DNA from: Stercorarius parasiticus
Lineage: Eukaryota; Chordata; Aves; Charadriiformes; Stercorariidae
Direction: 5' to 3'
Assembly (NCBI GenBank): GCA_013396915.1
Contig: VWZL01000357.1
Location: forward strand, 1 to 64,000
DNA length: 64,000 nt
Position 1 is the stretch's first letter. Each line of letters begins with the position of its first letter. Positions 11,364-25,123 of the stretch are shown here, one piece after another. The position numbers and the translations under genes were made by a program. The notes beneath the pieces were generated by a model. It saw only the letters and a list, made by a program, of their open reading frames with translations. It made no database searches and was not told the DNA's origin.

Positions 11364-14347
11364 ATACAAATCATTATTGAAAATTAAGAATAAATATTGA
11401 GTATATTTTTTTTTTCTGTAGAAAAGTCCGTCAAAAATCAACACTTAGTGTGGAAGAGTAGTTTTCTAGCAGAAGTATGAAAGCTACAGAACTTTCAAAT
11501 AACAGTCATAGTGATCTTGGGGATACTCAAGTCCAATAAAAACTTCATTTTGGACTTTAATATATATATGATCTTGTTTTAACTTATAAAATCTGATGAG
11601 GAAAGACACAAGGTAATAAATACATAATAATTCACTACAGGGTGGTTAAAATCTGTGGATGCAAAATTATAAAGCTTCAAGACATCCTTACCACTTTAGG
11701 TCTAGCCAGAAATATCTGACTTCACAGGACCTACAGGACAGCAAATACTCTACAGCAGAAACAACTCAGGCAGTATCCCCAAACTTTTGTGCTGCTGGGG
11801 CTTCTGGTAATGTATCTGTTTTTCTTGAGTCGTCTCTGGCCCTTCTTCACAAGTAGGAATGAGAGAGGACAGAGAGCTTCCTTGGGGAAATTTCTGACTT
11901 TCTCTCCATGTGAGCCCTTGCTTTCTCTGTTTGCAAAAAAATGAGTGAATGGTTCCCTGCTTACAGCAAGCATAGTCTTCTCCACTTTTAATGGGGGTTT
12001 TTTGATTGTTTTTTTTGTTATGGAACACATTTATATTTTTTTTTCCAGTAATCCAGAACAAACACTTGGAAAGTAAAACTTTTAGTAGTTTTGCAGTTTG
12101 GGGAATTTAATCCTAGTCTTCCAGGCCATTTTAGCTAATTCTGTCTTCAAATTATGGCCCATTGTCTACACAGATTCATGTATTAGGATGCTCAAAACAA
12201 GGACATCCAAAACGTCATACACTATAATTAGTTGGTTTTGGTGGGTTCTAAGATGAACTGTAATGAAATCAGAATGAAATTCAAGAGGAGAAAAAAAAAA
12301 GGTAATCAGGGTGATATGATTTTAATCCCCTAATATGAAACATACAAGGAGGAGTGACGAACATTTATACCATGTGAAATCATTGTTTTTATTGTGCAGT
12401 TCAACAGTGTCACTAAAGAAGAATGGCAGCAATTTCTTAAGAATATGAACATCATCTTTCTAAATGTAGTCATTGGTCATGAATCTAGGGTAGAATGTAA
12501 GAAGTCCCAAAATAGGGCTATTTTTAATCCTTATTTCTGTTTCCAGTGACCTTATGGTCACAGAAACTTCTACTGCCAGGTAAGAACTCTCTTTTTGGCT
12601 TTTTCACTGAGCTCCTGCACAACAGAGATTTTTCCATTAGCTTCTGTGAGCCTGACACAAAATATCGGTGTGAAATGATGCCCTAACTGCAGCTTTTAAG
12701 AATCTAATGTAGCTTCTTTACCTGACCTTACATTTTCTGGCAAACAACTCACTTTTGATCAATGTCACTGTCATTTCTAGGCTCATCTTCATTCACGAGT
12801 AATGGCAGAACCTCCTCTCTCCATTTCTACCCTTAGGTAATGGCAGGATACCCATGATTTGTGGGTACTGACTGTTTCATACAAGGCCACAGTTGACTAC
12901 ATTGAGAAATGCAATATAATATGCACATCACTTCCTTGGTCCTGTTAAGACAAGTGAAACAACATAACGCTACGTTGGCATCTGAGGAAGCCTGATGCTA
13001 TTGTAACCTGCCACTTGAAGCATCCCTCAGAAGCCCCCTTATCTGCAGCAGACGGGAATCAACCAAAGTCTCCAGCAACACACAGTCTCCACATAAACAT
13101 TCATCGTAACCTTGAGGCAGTGCCCAGCTGCACTGCAGGACTTTAGCTCCACAGTTCACATGCTCCAAAATGAAACATGTGGCTAAATTTGGACAAAGGA
13201 GGAATACTCAGCATCTGACAGGACAGCTCTAACAGAGCCAGCAAGGTGACTTCTGACAAGTGGAAAAAACTGCAGTTTTCCCTACATTATTGTTTCACCT
13301 GCTTTCAATAAGTAGATTCTGAGAATTTTAATTCACAATTGCATATGTGTATGCAACTTCAAACCTTTAAATTTTCGCTGTAAAACATGTAATTTCTCTG
13401 CCAAAAGGAGATATGATGACCTTGAATCCCTTTTAATCTATATTTGGACAGCAGCAGTACATTCTAAAACCCCTAATCACATCTTGTGCTTTACCAGGAG
13501 CGCAGGTGAAGAGACACTGTTTAACTTTTCCCAGCCCCCAGCTGGTTCCTCCCCATTCAAATGCTGTTTTTATGGATAATGACCTCCAGGACTACTTGAA
13601 AGCTTTGATCCACTTTACACTCCTTGCACTGAGATGCAGAAGGATGGGGACACAGAATCCACCCGATCTTGGGGACACAGAAACTGTCCATGTGTGTCTG
13701 GACAGTTTGGTCATTCCTACGCTTGCCCGAGGACAGTAAAATTCCTGTGCCCATCCTTAAAGATCTTCTGCTCTCTTCCAAAATGAAGTCCAACGCTTAG
13801 CTCAGATGCACTGGAAGCACAGGGCAGCACTGCAGACTGGGCCACCCCCAGCCAGGTTGTGCTGTGGGGATATAAAGAGCAGCCAGGGAGCATGGCCTGA
13901 GCAGGAGGACACCCTGTCTCTGCCCGCTTATATCAAAATCAAGCAAGACGGCAAATAGGATTCACTTCTCACAAGCAGCTACTGACAGTGAACGCAGAGT
14001 TCACCCTTTTCTCTGTTGCTCAGAGCTGAGGACCAGGTGTTTATAAGCAATGATTCTCTAAACTCTTCCCTGAAGGTGCAGCTAGCTGGCAAAGGCAGTG
14101 TGTTAAACTGCCTGTAAAATCCCGTTCTAGCCCCGATCTGCATGGCGTAGCAAGCACAAGCGCTTACAGAAAGTCACAATTTCACACCAACAGGTTTCAA
14201 GAACCGGCATTTTCCCTTGGGGCTTGCGGTTTTAAAATACTTGAAATATATTTGTATTGTGTTTGTCCTCTCCATTTTCACGTCAAGGAAACCTGTCAGC
14301 AATTTGCTATGGGGACGGGTAGAAGGGATGGGAGGAGTGCGCTGGAA

Positions 14348-14704
14348 ATACTAGAAAATCGCCTGCCATCTTCATCAGCTTGATGCACAATAACACGTCA
14401 AGCCAAGTGCAGCTCAGTGGGGCTTTCTCTCATGACAAGACAGAGCTTTAGTGTAAGCACCTAAAGATACGTGTATATAGAGATAGCTGTAGCTGCACCA
14501 CCTCAGCTTTCAGCTTTTCCCTTTTAGGCAGTGTCAAACTAGTTGTAAAAAAACATAGATCAATTTTGTGACTCGGGAATGGCTAAACTGGCTTCTGTGT
14601 GCCACAGATCTGACCCAGAGTTTTTTTCCAAGGGACTGTTCATTGCATCTGCCAATGCTTTAGAAATAAAGCCACAATTTTTTAGCAGGATAATGATGGA
14701 AGAC
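14348..14704 (+). repeat. Inverted duplication, left arm (357 bp)
   Basis: Read forward, this arm equals the reverse complement of 15926-16282 without gaps. I found one mismatch (the base after caattttgt: g here, c in the other arm). The arms are separated by 1221 bp. Both arms contain the same 40-codon start of an open frame (MAKLASVCHRSDPEFF...), which is a by-product of the duplication, not a gene. Past 14704 similarity drops to roughly 14 of 21 bases and then disappears. Confidence 0.95.
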
Positions 14705-15629
14705 AAGAAATTTCCTCTCCTTTTGTTCCTCTGTAGAGCAGGACAAACTCAAACCTTAGTGATATCAGCCAGTTTGTTGTCTTGAGGAAAGTGTAGCAGA
14801 CGTCTTCTGGTTTAAATTTGCTTTGTTCCTACCTTTAAATCACTCAGATTTTGGAAGGATTCTTCCCAAGAAGCAAGTTTCAAGTTATTATTGGACCAAT
14901 TTTAAAAAGGTGCCCATACAGTAGTGTTCAAAAAGTTTTATGAATTTATAGCACTCACGTTAATGTACCTTTGAAATAGCAAGGTTCACAGGCAAAATAA
15001 AAGCATTCTTTTGGTTTCTTTAACAAAAGAGTAATCACATTAAGATTCATAGCAGGCCTTCTATTCCTTTAGGTTTTTTACGTGAATGAATGCTGAAATA
15101 AAAGATCAACGATGGTGTTGTCGGCACATAATTTGCAAATGGCTTTGTGAGATGTTTATTGCATTTTGTGTAAGTATTTTTGCATGACCCATGTATTCAA
15201 TGTGGGTGAGTTGTGGGAAGAGAATGAGTATGACAACTCCATAATCTCCATACAAAAATAAGAGTAACAGGCCAATACTAGTTACTCATACCTTGAGAAG
15301 GTCAAGAACAGCTTATTTACTCTTTCCATGACTGACTCATTGCTTTTTGTTCTCTGAAAAATGTCTAGCTGAAACCCTTGCTTAAATCATGACATTTTTA
15401 CCCTGCTCTGGTCCTGAATTTAAAACAAAACAACATAAAAACCTGCAAACTCTGTATTGCTGTGCATGTCCCTCTTGCTGGTCCATGCATATCTCTCTCT
15501 GCCACTTCTTGGAAATTTGAAGAAATCATGCAATTTCAACTAAATCTGACAGCAGGGCAAAAATTCAAAGTTATCAAATTCCCAAAGCTATTGAATCGGC
15601 AGAGATCCGTATTCTAGGAAAAAAATCCT

Positions 15630-15905
15630 ATAATCATAGACCAGGCCAGGTTGGATGGGACCTCCAAAGATCATCTGGTCCAAACTTTCATAGGAAAGGG
15701 AGCCTAGATGAGATTACCTACCAATCTGTCCAATCGCATCTTGAAAACCTCCAATGATAGGGACTCTACCACATCCCCGCGGAGGTTTTTCCAATCAATG
15801 ATTGTTCTCCTTGTAAAAAAAAAAAATCTTTCTTATATTGAGACTTCTCCTGATGCAACTTTTACCTATTGCCCCTTGTTTTCTCCATGTAGCTCCTTGC
15901 AAATA
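15630..15905 (-). mobile_element. CR1-type LINE 3' tail, reversed
   Basis: Read on the minus strand this ends with the CR1 3' pattern (gatgatctttggaggtccca, then tccaacctggcctggtctat). Before that come ggaggttttcaagatgcgat and tggacagattggtaggtaat, typical of the 3' part of CR1. A 12-base A-run interrupts the middle. The upstream edge is uncertain, because it runs into the right arm of the inverted duplication that starts at 15926. It belongs to a subfamily different from the two plus-strand copies. Confidence 0.8.
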
Positions 15906-15925
15906 GATAGGGGAGGAGTTTTCTG

Positions 15926-16282
15926 GTCTTCCATCATTATCCTGCTAAAAAATTGTGGCTTTATTTCTAAAGCATTGGCAGATGCAATGAACAGTCCCTT
16001 GGAAAAAAACTCTGGGTCAGATCTGTGGCACACAGAAGCCAGTTTAGCCATTCCCGAGTGACAAAATTGATCTATGTTTTTTTACAACTAGTTTGACACT
16101 GCCTAAAAGGGAAAAGCTGAAAGCTGAGGTGGTGCAGCTACAGCTATCTCTATATACACGTATCTTTAGGTGCTTACACTAAAGCTCTGTCTTGTCATGA
16201 GAGAAAGCCCCACTGAGCTGCACTTGGCTTGACGTGTTATTGTGCATCAAGCTGATGAAGATGGCAGGCGATTTTCTAGTAT
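15926..16282 (-). repeat. Inverted duplication, right arm (357 bp)
   Basis: This is the reverse complement of 14348-14704. Its outer end is immediately followed by N at 16283, the only ambiguous base in the window; its inner end adjoins the reversed CR1 tail. Near-identity in intronic DNA means a very recent duplication, gene conversion or an assembly artefact. Confidence 0.95.
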
Positions 16283-16283
16283 N
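16283..16283. other. Ambiguous base / possible assembly join
   Basis: A single N (tctagtatNgcacctt) sits exactly where the right inverted arm stops matching the left arm. It may mark a contig junction or an unresolved gap. Confidence 0.9.
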
Positions 16284-19200
16284 GCACCTTCAGGGGTTGA
16301 TGATACCTCCCATTGCTTCTATCTCCACTGTTACTGTCTCTCTGTGGGACTGCATGTATTAGAGCTTGCAGTGTGAAACATACGGAGAAAATCAAATGAG
16401 GAAGTCCCATGTTTAAAGCGTGTGTTGTGACTGTCCTGGGGAAACCTCCTCATCTCTGTTTTGAAGCTCAGAAAATTGAAGAGTGTGGAGTTTGGTGACT
16501 GGAGCGGAACTACCTGGCCCACAATATGCAGAATGTTTTTTTGGCAGAGCAGTCGCCGTAGATTTTATATGGCAGGCACAGTGAGACCACTGTCACGAGG
16601 TGCCCTCACTCAGCTGTGTGCTGCATACACATGATGTCCAACATTGGCTCCATTAAGTATGGATGCCCTCGTAATCTGGCTGCTTCTGGACCTGAGCCAT
16701 ACCCCACAACCTCAGAGAAGCTGGGAGTAGACCCTGAATCTGAAAGCACCTGACTCAAGGAATCCTGGAATTCCTCACCTGTGGAAGTATCTGTACCTAC
16801 TCTGTTTCCAGAGTATCTCACACTGAAGAGATGCCTGTAATTAGTGGCAGGATCTGAACAACATATTACCCTGAGCCCTGAACTTCAGTAGAAAAATAAA
16901 TTAATTGTGATAGGTATGCACTGTTAGTACTCTTCTGTGGCCAGCTTACAGACTGCTAGGTTCAAAGCCATTCCTCAGGAAGCACCTGTTCCCCACCGCC
17001 GGCCCTGTGCCGAAGCACCTCTACTGAGCCTTTCTTCTCTCCCAATCAACTAATTAATTCCCACAATGGGGAGCAAATTGAAACAATCTGGGATCCATCT
17101 TGCCTTCCCCAACTAATCCCTGCACATGTAACTAACTTCTACTGCCTGCTTCTCTGCTCCCCACAGCCAGGCACCTTCCCCGGTCTTTCCAGCCCATTTG
17201 ACAATTCCCTGCTGTGCACAGGCTCTGTTCAGGAGCTGAAGAGTCAATCGCAAAAGCTCCTGGCTTTCCAAGGAGCAATGCAGAGTGATCAGGGATTCCT
17301 CCAAATGGCATTTACATGCTGTCTCCTTCCAGCCCCTGCAGCTGAGAGTACGCGTTTGCCATTCTCATTTGGCTTCTCCTTCTACAATAACCTGCAGCAG
17401 ATGTTTGATGTTTCACTTAGTACTAACTAGAGATGCATATTGTTTTAATTTCCATTACTGAATCCCTGACACTTTCAAAGTCTTTTTTCATGTATTTTAA
17501 TAGTCAGCTGATATTCAACACAATTAAAATCTCTGTCTCACAGAGGCTATTCAAAATGTGTACTGAAACATGGATTTTCTCTTTCTGAGAAAAAGTGATT
17601 AGACTGACTGTGCAGCCTACTGAAGGATTGCCTTGGCTGAACAGATTTTTTAATACAAAACATGCAGAAGACAGTGATGGCAGAGCTTTGGTCAGAGCCA
17701 CTCGAGGATATTATTCCAGGACCATCCAGCAGGAATCCAGTCAATGCTGAGGAAGGACATAGCAATATGACTGAGTTTCCTAGCACTGTCTTTAGCAGAT
17801 GAGACTTGAAATCTGCTGCAATTCAGCAGAATGAAAATAACAGCAGAGGAGTTGCTGCAGCCATGATAGGCTACAGACTTAAAAGAAACAGAGTTTGAGG
17901 AGATGAGTTCCCTCTTATTAGAGCAGATGGTGTTCCTGAGAAAAGCAGACTGGGGACGAGAGACCCTTCATGAGCATAATGATGTCGGGAAGCATCACAA
18001 CCCAACAAAGCAACAGAAGTACAATAAAGGATCTGGTTGAGCCCTTCTCCCTTTCCCTGAGTTGATTCTCTGCTCTCACCCCTGTCATCCTGTAAGTCTG
18101 ACGAAGGGCGATGGTCCCTGTCTCAGAGACTGTGTCACCAGCTCAACTCAGCTGATCTATGCTCTTGAAGCTGAAGGCAGGGAGGAGGTCCCAAGGACAT
18201 ACAAGAAGCAGATGGAAAGGTGTACTGAGATACAGGAACCTGTGTTTTTACCCAGTCTTTGTCTCTTGCAGTGCCTGTCCAACGCTATGATGGCAACAGA
18301 GTCAATGACCCTACATCCTCCCTACTCTGGCTTTGCCAAGAGGCTGCTGTAAAGGAATGGCTATGGCATGGCAAGACATGGGGGCAAGGGTGGTCCGGAG
18401 AAGCTTCTGAGGTGAAACTGCAGGTTGTCAAGAAGGGATCTGGAAAGGCACCTTCAGTGAGGCAAGAGAGACCTCTAGATGCAGTTGCACCTTTTCTCTG
18501 ACTCTTCCTCGTCCCCTGATTCCCATCTCAGCTGGAGCAAGGATGGGGAGAGGGGGAAAAGTTATATGTCTGAACAGTGGATGGCATGGCAAAGACAAGT
18601 CAAAGAGGGCTTCAAAAGGCTTTTTAAGGTTTTAGGCAAAATTGACTTTTTCCTGATCAGGCATGCATAAAATTAATTTTCCTCCATTTAATGATAATAA
18701 TAAAAAGCAAATATTCAATATATCCCAAAACATTAACAGCTACTTTCTTGATACACTGAGGCAGGTTAAATTTCATTAGTATCCTTTTCTTATAAAAACC
18801 CCAGTTCCTTTCCCCCACCTTCTCCCCCACAATGTTTGCTTGGATTTCTATCCCAAGGAAATAATATATGTTCAGAAAATAATTTTCTTGACAAGAGCTG
18901 TGTATTTGCTTTGAACAAGGAAATGGTCATAAAAGGCTTCAGGGAAACACTCTTGCAAGGGATTAAAACATCCCAATTATACGAGTTGCTGAACACTCTT
19001 CCTCCAGCAGAGTTTCAGCACAGCAGCTACCACAGCACAGTGCTCCCCTAGCCATTTGCAAGGCTGTCACTCCCACCGCCCACCCCGCTAGACGCTTCTC
19101 CTGGATTCACACACGTGCAACATTTGAGCTCCTTCTTCTGGAAAGTGGAACTCAGCTGAGTTGTAGGAAGCAAAATATGAACTTCAGGGTAAGGATTTAT

Positions 19201-22200
19201 TTTGATTCTAAGTGTGTAACAAAAAGCATGAAGAATTGTCAAAAGCATTATTTTTAGTTAGGAAAGAATACTCAGGTGTCCCTATAGGGGCTTTCTGTAC
19301 TTAAGCCATGAACATAGAGGCAAATCAGCAGCAGACATTCAGTTTGAGTTATTTCTTTGAGAGGGGGCAAAAGGCAACCCACTTTTACTTTTCAGTTTTT
19401 ATTAGGGCTTGCACACTTATAAAAAATTAATGTGTGCTACTGTCCTAATGGTTCTAAGGAGGCACAAATCTGTCTGACAAACAAGAAGAGATAAGTGATG
19501 CTGCTCATGATGCTTATGTAAAATCCTGACTCTCTCATGGTGTTTTCTTCCTCAGCCCTTGCATTTGCTTCCATCAGTCTCAGACACGGGAACTCACCAG
19601 TTAATGTGGCTTATTTTCACACCTTTATAAAAGTCACAATCAAAAGCAGTAGGACCTCTGCCCTGAGGGCTGGCACGTAGCAAAACAGTTGTTCTTTTTC
19701 CATAAAAGGTGAAGTCACCAATTATTCTTGTGCCTTCACACAGGCCCTCATTTGCTTAGTAAGTTTTAATTACTATAATCTAAACCTCAGTTTCTTTTTT
19801 CATCCTGGCTACCTGCAGTAGATAAGTTGCCTTCTAAAGGATTTCACGTGATCGTGCAGGACTAACTCCTTATACAGACTAAAAATATTTGCTCTCTTAA
19901 TGCCATGGTAGGTTCTGTCCATAAGAGGATTAATTAAACCATGGCTGTGAATATACAGATATCATGGCCACCAACCACAGAGCACATATGCACACACATG
20001 GAATGAAATGAATTAATGCCTCCAGAGAACTGTGTCACTTGATCTACCAGTGAACTTCTCCATCTGGGCCCTGTTTGGCTGGCTCTGAAGTGGATACAAG
20101 GGACCTCATCCCAGTTTTGTGTCCTTTCAGGCAGGATTGAGTCTTAGCACACAGCAGACAGCAGGGAGTGTCCCAGATCTCCTCCTGCCCCTACACAGAC
20201 CCAGAGGGTGCTAAGAGAGCCTGTCAGGGACTCCCCAAACACAGCCTACTGGAGGCGGCATCTTACAGGGCAGGATTAACCCACACTTCACCAAGGAATA
20301 CTGCAGATGACTTTACAAACCTGTTGTTGCAGAACTGAAGGTGCCACAAGCTGTTGCCTGAGGGACAGAGTGTCTTTGTAATCTTATGATATCACAACAT
20401 GCTAATAGCTACAATACCTTTTTTTTTAAGACGGTTATACAACTGCAGGCTGGCCAGAGCAGAGCTGAGAGTGGAGTTGGCTCACCTACTGTATGTCAGC
20501 TTGAGACTGTTATTTCACTTGGAAAGGGTTTGGAGTTAGCAAGTAACCTTCTGTGATGTAGAACCTAATATGGGTCCGAGGTAAGTCCAGAGCTGATCAG
20601 CCATTTTCGTAGAGAAGTTCAGGGCTCCTCACACCAGGGCAAGCCAAGGCCATCAGGTCCTAATGGTAACAGTGGTAACTACCTCAGTAATTTGAGATTC
20701 TCTTCATTTAAAAGGATGAAGTGACAACAAGAAAAGTGGGTCACAAATAGATTGTAGGACAAAACATTAAGAAATGATCTTGCACTGGCTTCATCATTGA
20801 AATGATGCTACAGTGAATTTGGTGTTACATCTCTATTGAACTTTTTGCCTTTCTTCTGAAGAAAGCATGGGCAGGGGGAGCAGGCTGTTAGTGCCTGAAG
20901 TTTTCAGGATTTGTTACAACAGGAGTAGGTGCCATTCGTTTGTTGGCTGATACTTCAGGTGAACCCAGGGGGTTCAACGTCCAATTCCTAGGCTAAGGGG
21001 TAACCTGTCCTCTCTTCTTACGTCCTTCCATGTCCTAGGCAAAGCCAGCCATGCAAGGAGATCATCAGAAACCAAATTGAAGTATGCCTAAGCCATTCAG
21101 GAATGAGGTGCAGAGAAAAGCAAAAATGCTTGTACACCTAACTGTCTGCACTTGCTATGGACACAACTGCCCTGCCTTGCATTTAGGGACTGAAACCTAC
21201 TTCTGTCACCACATCATCACTGAGAGAATCTGCCAACTACCAGCAGCCGAGTAATCTCCAACTTTGCCCGCAGTCAGCAGTGTCACCCACAGCTACTGAT
21301 GGGCTCTGCTGTTGTCCAGACTGACAGCCAAGTAGGATACTGAACTTTTTTATGTTAATGACCAGGGGTAGGCGAAGGTTGAGAACCACAGGTGCACAAC
21401 AAGTATTCAGCAGTCGTGTTCAACATGATTCAGAGGAAAATAAGTACCAGCTGAGTGCCTTACTTCCCAGTTGCCTACTCTAGAAGACAGGAAAAGTGCC
21501 AAGAGATCAGGGGACAGAGAAAGGGAAGAGGGGGAAAGAGAGAGGCTTTTCCTCTACTGCACAAATAACAATAGACTTTTAATTAAACATATTTCAATAA
21601 GAAACTTCTTGTCTTTAGCTCTAGGCAGAGCAAGAAGATAATTCCAAATCTTTCATGTCCCTGAAGTGCTGCAGGCCCTAGGACATGACCATGTCTTGCC
21701 CCTCTCAGAAAATGCCTACAGCACATCTCACAGCTGGTGAGACACACTGGCTCCGAGAGCTGCTTTCCAGGGCTTTGTCATGAGCTTGGGTTCCTCACTT
21801 CTCATTCGGCCAGGGGTGAGACTGCTGCTGAAACAACATAGAAAACCTAGACATTTAAAAGATTAAGCTTCCAGAAATTATGCATGTGGGCCCCTAAATA
21901 GCATGAGCCATTTGCATTTGATTTTCAGATATCACTATGGGGCTTAGAATATGTCTATGTGGTATGAGGATGTCTTTTCAGCAGAGTAAATTAACCCTTA
22001 GCTGATTTGCCAATATACCTTTCCCGTGTCTGCTTGCTTGCTGGCACCACAAAACACTGCATTCTCAAGCAGATTCTGTAGGAAGCTGGTAGCGAAAGTT
22101 TTCTCCTACAATTCAGAGGTTGCTATGTCTGTATTCCAAGGTGTGTGTGTCTACACCACTGGCTGCACTATCCCAGTATCTGTATAGCACAGCCCCTTCC

Positions 22201-25123
22201 TGTTCAGAGTGCAGCGTGAGTTCAGGCACCTGACATAACATATCAGCCTTTCCTTTGTATGACACTGAGTGTTTTTGGGAACCTATGGGCAATTTGTCTG
22301 CTTGATGCTGAAGACGTGATATCACTACAAGAAACGATGGGGTAGGTAGAGGTGGACACTGGCTGGGCATAATCTATATCTGATTCACTCACATAACTTG
22401 CCCTGCCATAGTCCACGGAGTTCCCACGTACCTCAGAGGACCATAAAGCAAGCCTGGCTTAAGCCCAGCACTTGGGAGTTTAATGCAGTTTGCCACGGGC
22501 TCTTACTGTGCCGCCCTTGACAGCGTCCAAGACAGCCAGTGTCACGCTAGTGCAGCTGAGCTTACCCACAGCAGCATTGCTGGCACACTGGAGACAGCTA
22601 AGCAAATGGATTTTCTGTTAGTTAGTTAGATTGGGAATTTATTTTCAGTTAATCAAAGGCAAACTACGGAACAGAGAAGTGAAATTCTTGCAAAGCAATT
22701 TAGCCACCTGGATTACAGCTCTGGATCGCATTTTATGACAAATGAAAAAGGAAGGCAACTCTGAAACACGTCCTTATCATTTTTGTCAGTGCCTATGCTG
22801 TCGTTCTTTGTACAAGGGGTGCGCACCTTTGTAGATTGCAGCTATCTGCATGAATCTATCAGACCATGCAGAGCTTTATCGTATAAAATGGCAGGACAAT
22901 GTCAAAGCCTTTCCGCACAGAATATGAAAACAGAGAATGCAAGGAGAGGCTGGTAATCTCAGCAAAAAAAGAGGTGAGAGTAAAACTGTATCCAGGACCA
23001 TTACACAAATAATACAATTTTTAGTTTTATAAAGTAGGTATGAGTTATATCTTTCCTGTTCACATAAAAAAGGCAATACCCAATTGTTAGACATAAAAAT
23101 GCTATATAAAGAGGTAAAATCATCTTTCCATTTCTATCCACAGCTGACACACCACCCATAGACCAAGTTAGCCCCTTTTGCATGGCATCTGTTGGCAGTT
23201 CTTTTTTAATTGTTTGTCCACCTTAGTTTCTAAAACTGGGAATTACTCTTTCCAGAACATATTTCCTGAACTGTGAGCCATGCGCATGTAACAGTCTGAT
23301 AACAAAAATTCTGTCTTGGAAATACTTGGAGTTTGATTGTTTTTTTCATTTTTTTTCCTACTATTTTAAAGAAGAATGATTACCTGCCTATATTTTTCAT
23401 AAGACGCTGTGGAGGGAGAAGCTTATAAGCTAAAATAGCCAGTAAACCAGTAGTTAGCACACTAACGGAAGATACGTATAATGGCAGGAGGAGGTCATTT
23501 CCTCTAACTGCAGCATCTTTGCAACTCTACATCTTACCTGTTATTTCTACAATAAGGGGAGAGAAACAGACATCTCTGGGGAATAATTCAGCTTATCTAT
23601 TTGAGTAATTTATATTTAGTCAGTGGAGTTAGGGTTTAGTTTATTCTACTCAGAATTAAAATCAGACCTGGTTTTAATCAGACCCAGAGATCTCAACTTC
23701 CTAGTTTTGTGCTTCAGTCTGCTAGTTACCCATGGATCATAAAACGTCATCCTGACCCCAGAAAACTGTCCTGAATTTCACAAATCAATATTTTCTAATA
23801 AAAAAATAAAATTGTGCTAAAGAAATCTCCCAATATGGCCAAAATCCCTATTCTTCAACAGCCAGCTTGGGCACTTTGCTACACAGATACGAGTCCAGAG
23901 CATCACTTGGACCTCTATGCACTGCTGGAGGGTAGTTGATGTCAGCACCTTCTTTGCCACTTCTCCAAGAGCCAGAAACGCCAGGTAAGCTCAGTGAGAC
24001 AAATGTGAGTGACACACTGGAAGGAGAAAATCTCAAGAAGCATGTGCTCCAGTGTATTCTCATGTATTCGTGTGCCTCACCCAGAGAGCACTAAGAGAGG
24101 TGTCCCCCATACCTCGCTTCTGATGCATATCTCCTGAGCCTGCCAACACAGCATGAAAACTCTGCAAAGAAAGGCCCTCCCCAAAGCAATCACACTTCTG
24201 TACCTGGTCACAGCTGGGAGCCCTGTAAAAACAACCTTCCTCACAGTATCCTGGCAACTCTGGATGGAGTGTGCTTATGTGGGAGGGAAAAGAAGTAGGA
24301 GGGGGGAGGATGCATGGCTGTTTGAAAACATTTGTATAAATACGTTCACTTCAAGTTCATTTCTACAAGTGACATGAATGGTACAATTACAGATTGCTTT
24401 GTACGTTTTTTCCAGTGCAGATTTGGTTCTGTATGAAACCACCAATTTGCAGATTTTCGGCCAAGATCATAGTGTCAGAAATGACAGTTAAAGGCACAAA
24501 GGATGCAAGATAATTACGTTCTCCAATACCATTCTAATGCTCAAATCCCAGTTGCATTTCTCTTATCTACTGTTATATCTGCCTGTTATTACCGGGCATT
24601 AGTAGCAATGGCAAAATAGTTAAAGGCTTTTTGTAATATAATGGTAAGCAGAAGTGTTGAACATGTACGATATCCTTGATAAAATTCTCAGAGGAGGGAA
24701 TGTTCTCTGCAGTTGGAAAAACATGTGCTTATTTGTTAGGTAAAATGGAATTGCATTTCTAGTTTAATCTTGTCATAGAATTCTTGCACTTTAATCCATT
24801 TTTGAGACTGTAAACTACAAAATATTCTGCTTTTGTCACCAAATTCTTGTACAAGCAATGAAATCTAAAAATTTTAATAGTTGCATATGAGAAGTATGGT
24901 GCAATGTACAGATCACTGCTAGTTTTTGATCTAAACTGTTGCACCGAAGGTTATCTGGTAGAAAAAAGAAAAGCAAACATTTATACAAGATGGGCATATT
25001 GGGAACTTGTGGTTTCACAGAAGTGTTTTCCCTAATCAGCAAAACTTCCTGTTGTTTTAGGATCCTAGATTGTAGAAATGGCCAAGACACAACAACATAG
25101 GTAGATGATAAATCACATAATGT

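Noticed and set aside
14579..16051. Two similar open frames beginning MAKLASVCHRSDPEFF on opposite strands, as a possible gene pair
   Set aside because: They are the two arms of the inverted duplication. Similarity stops at the arm ends, and no domain or homologue is recognisable.
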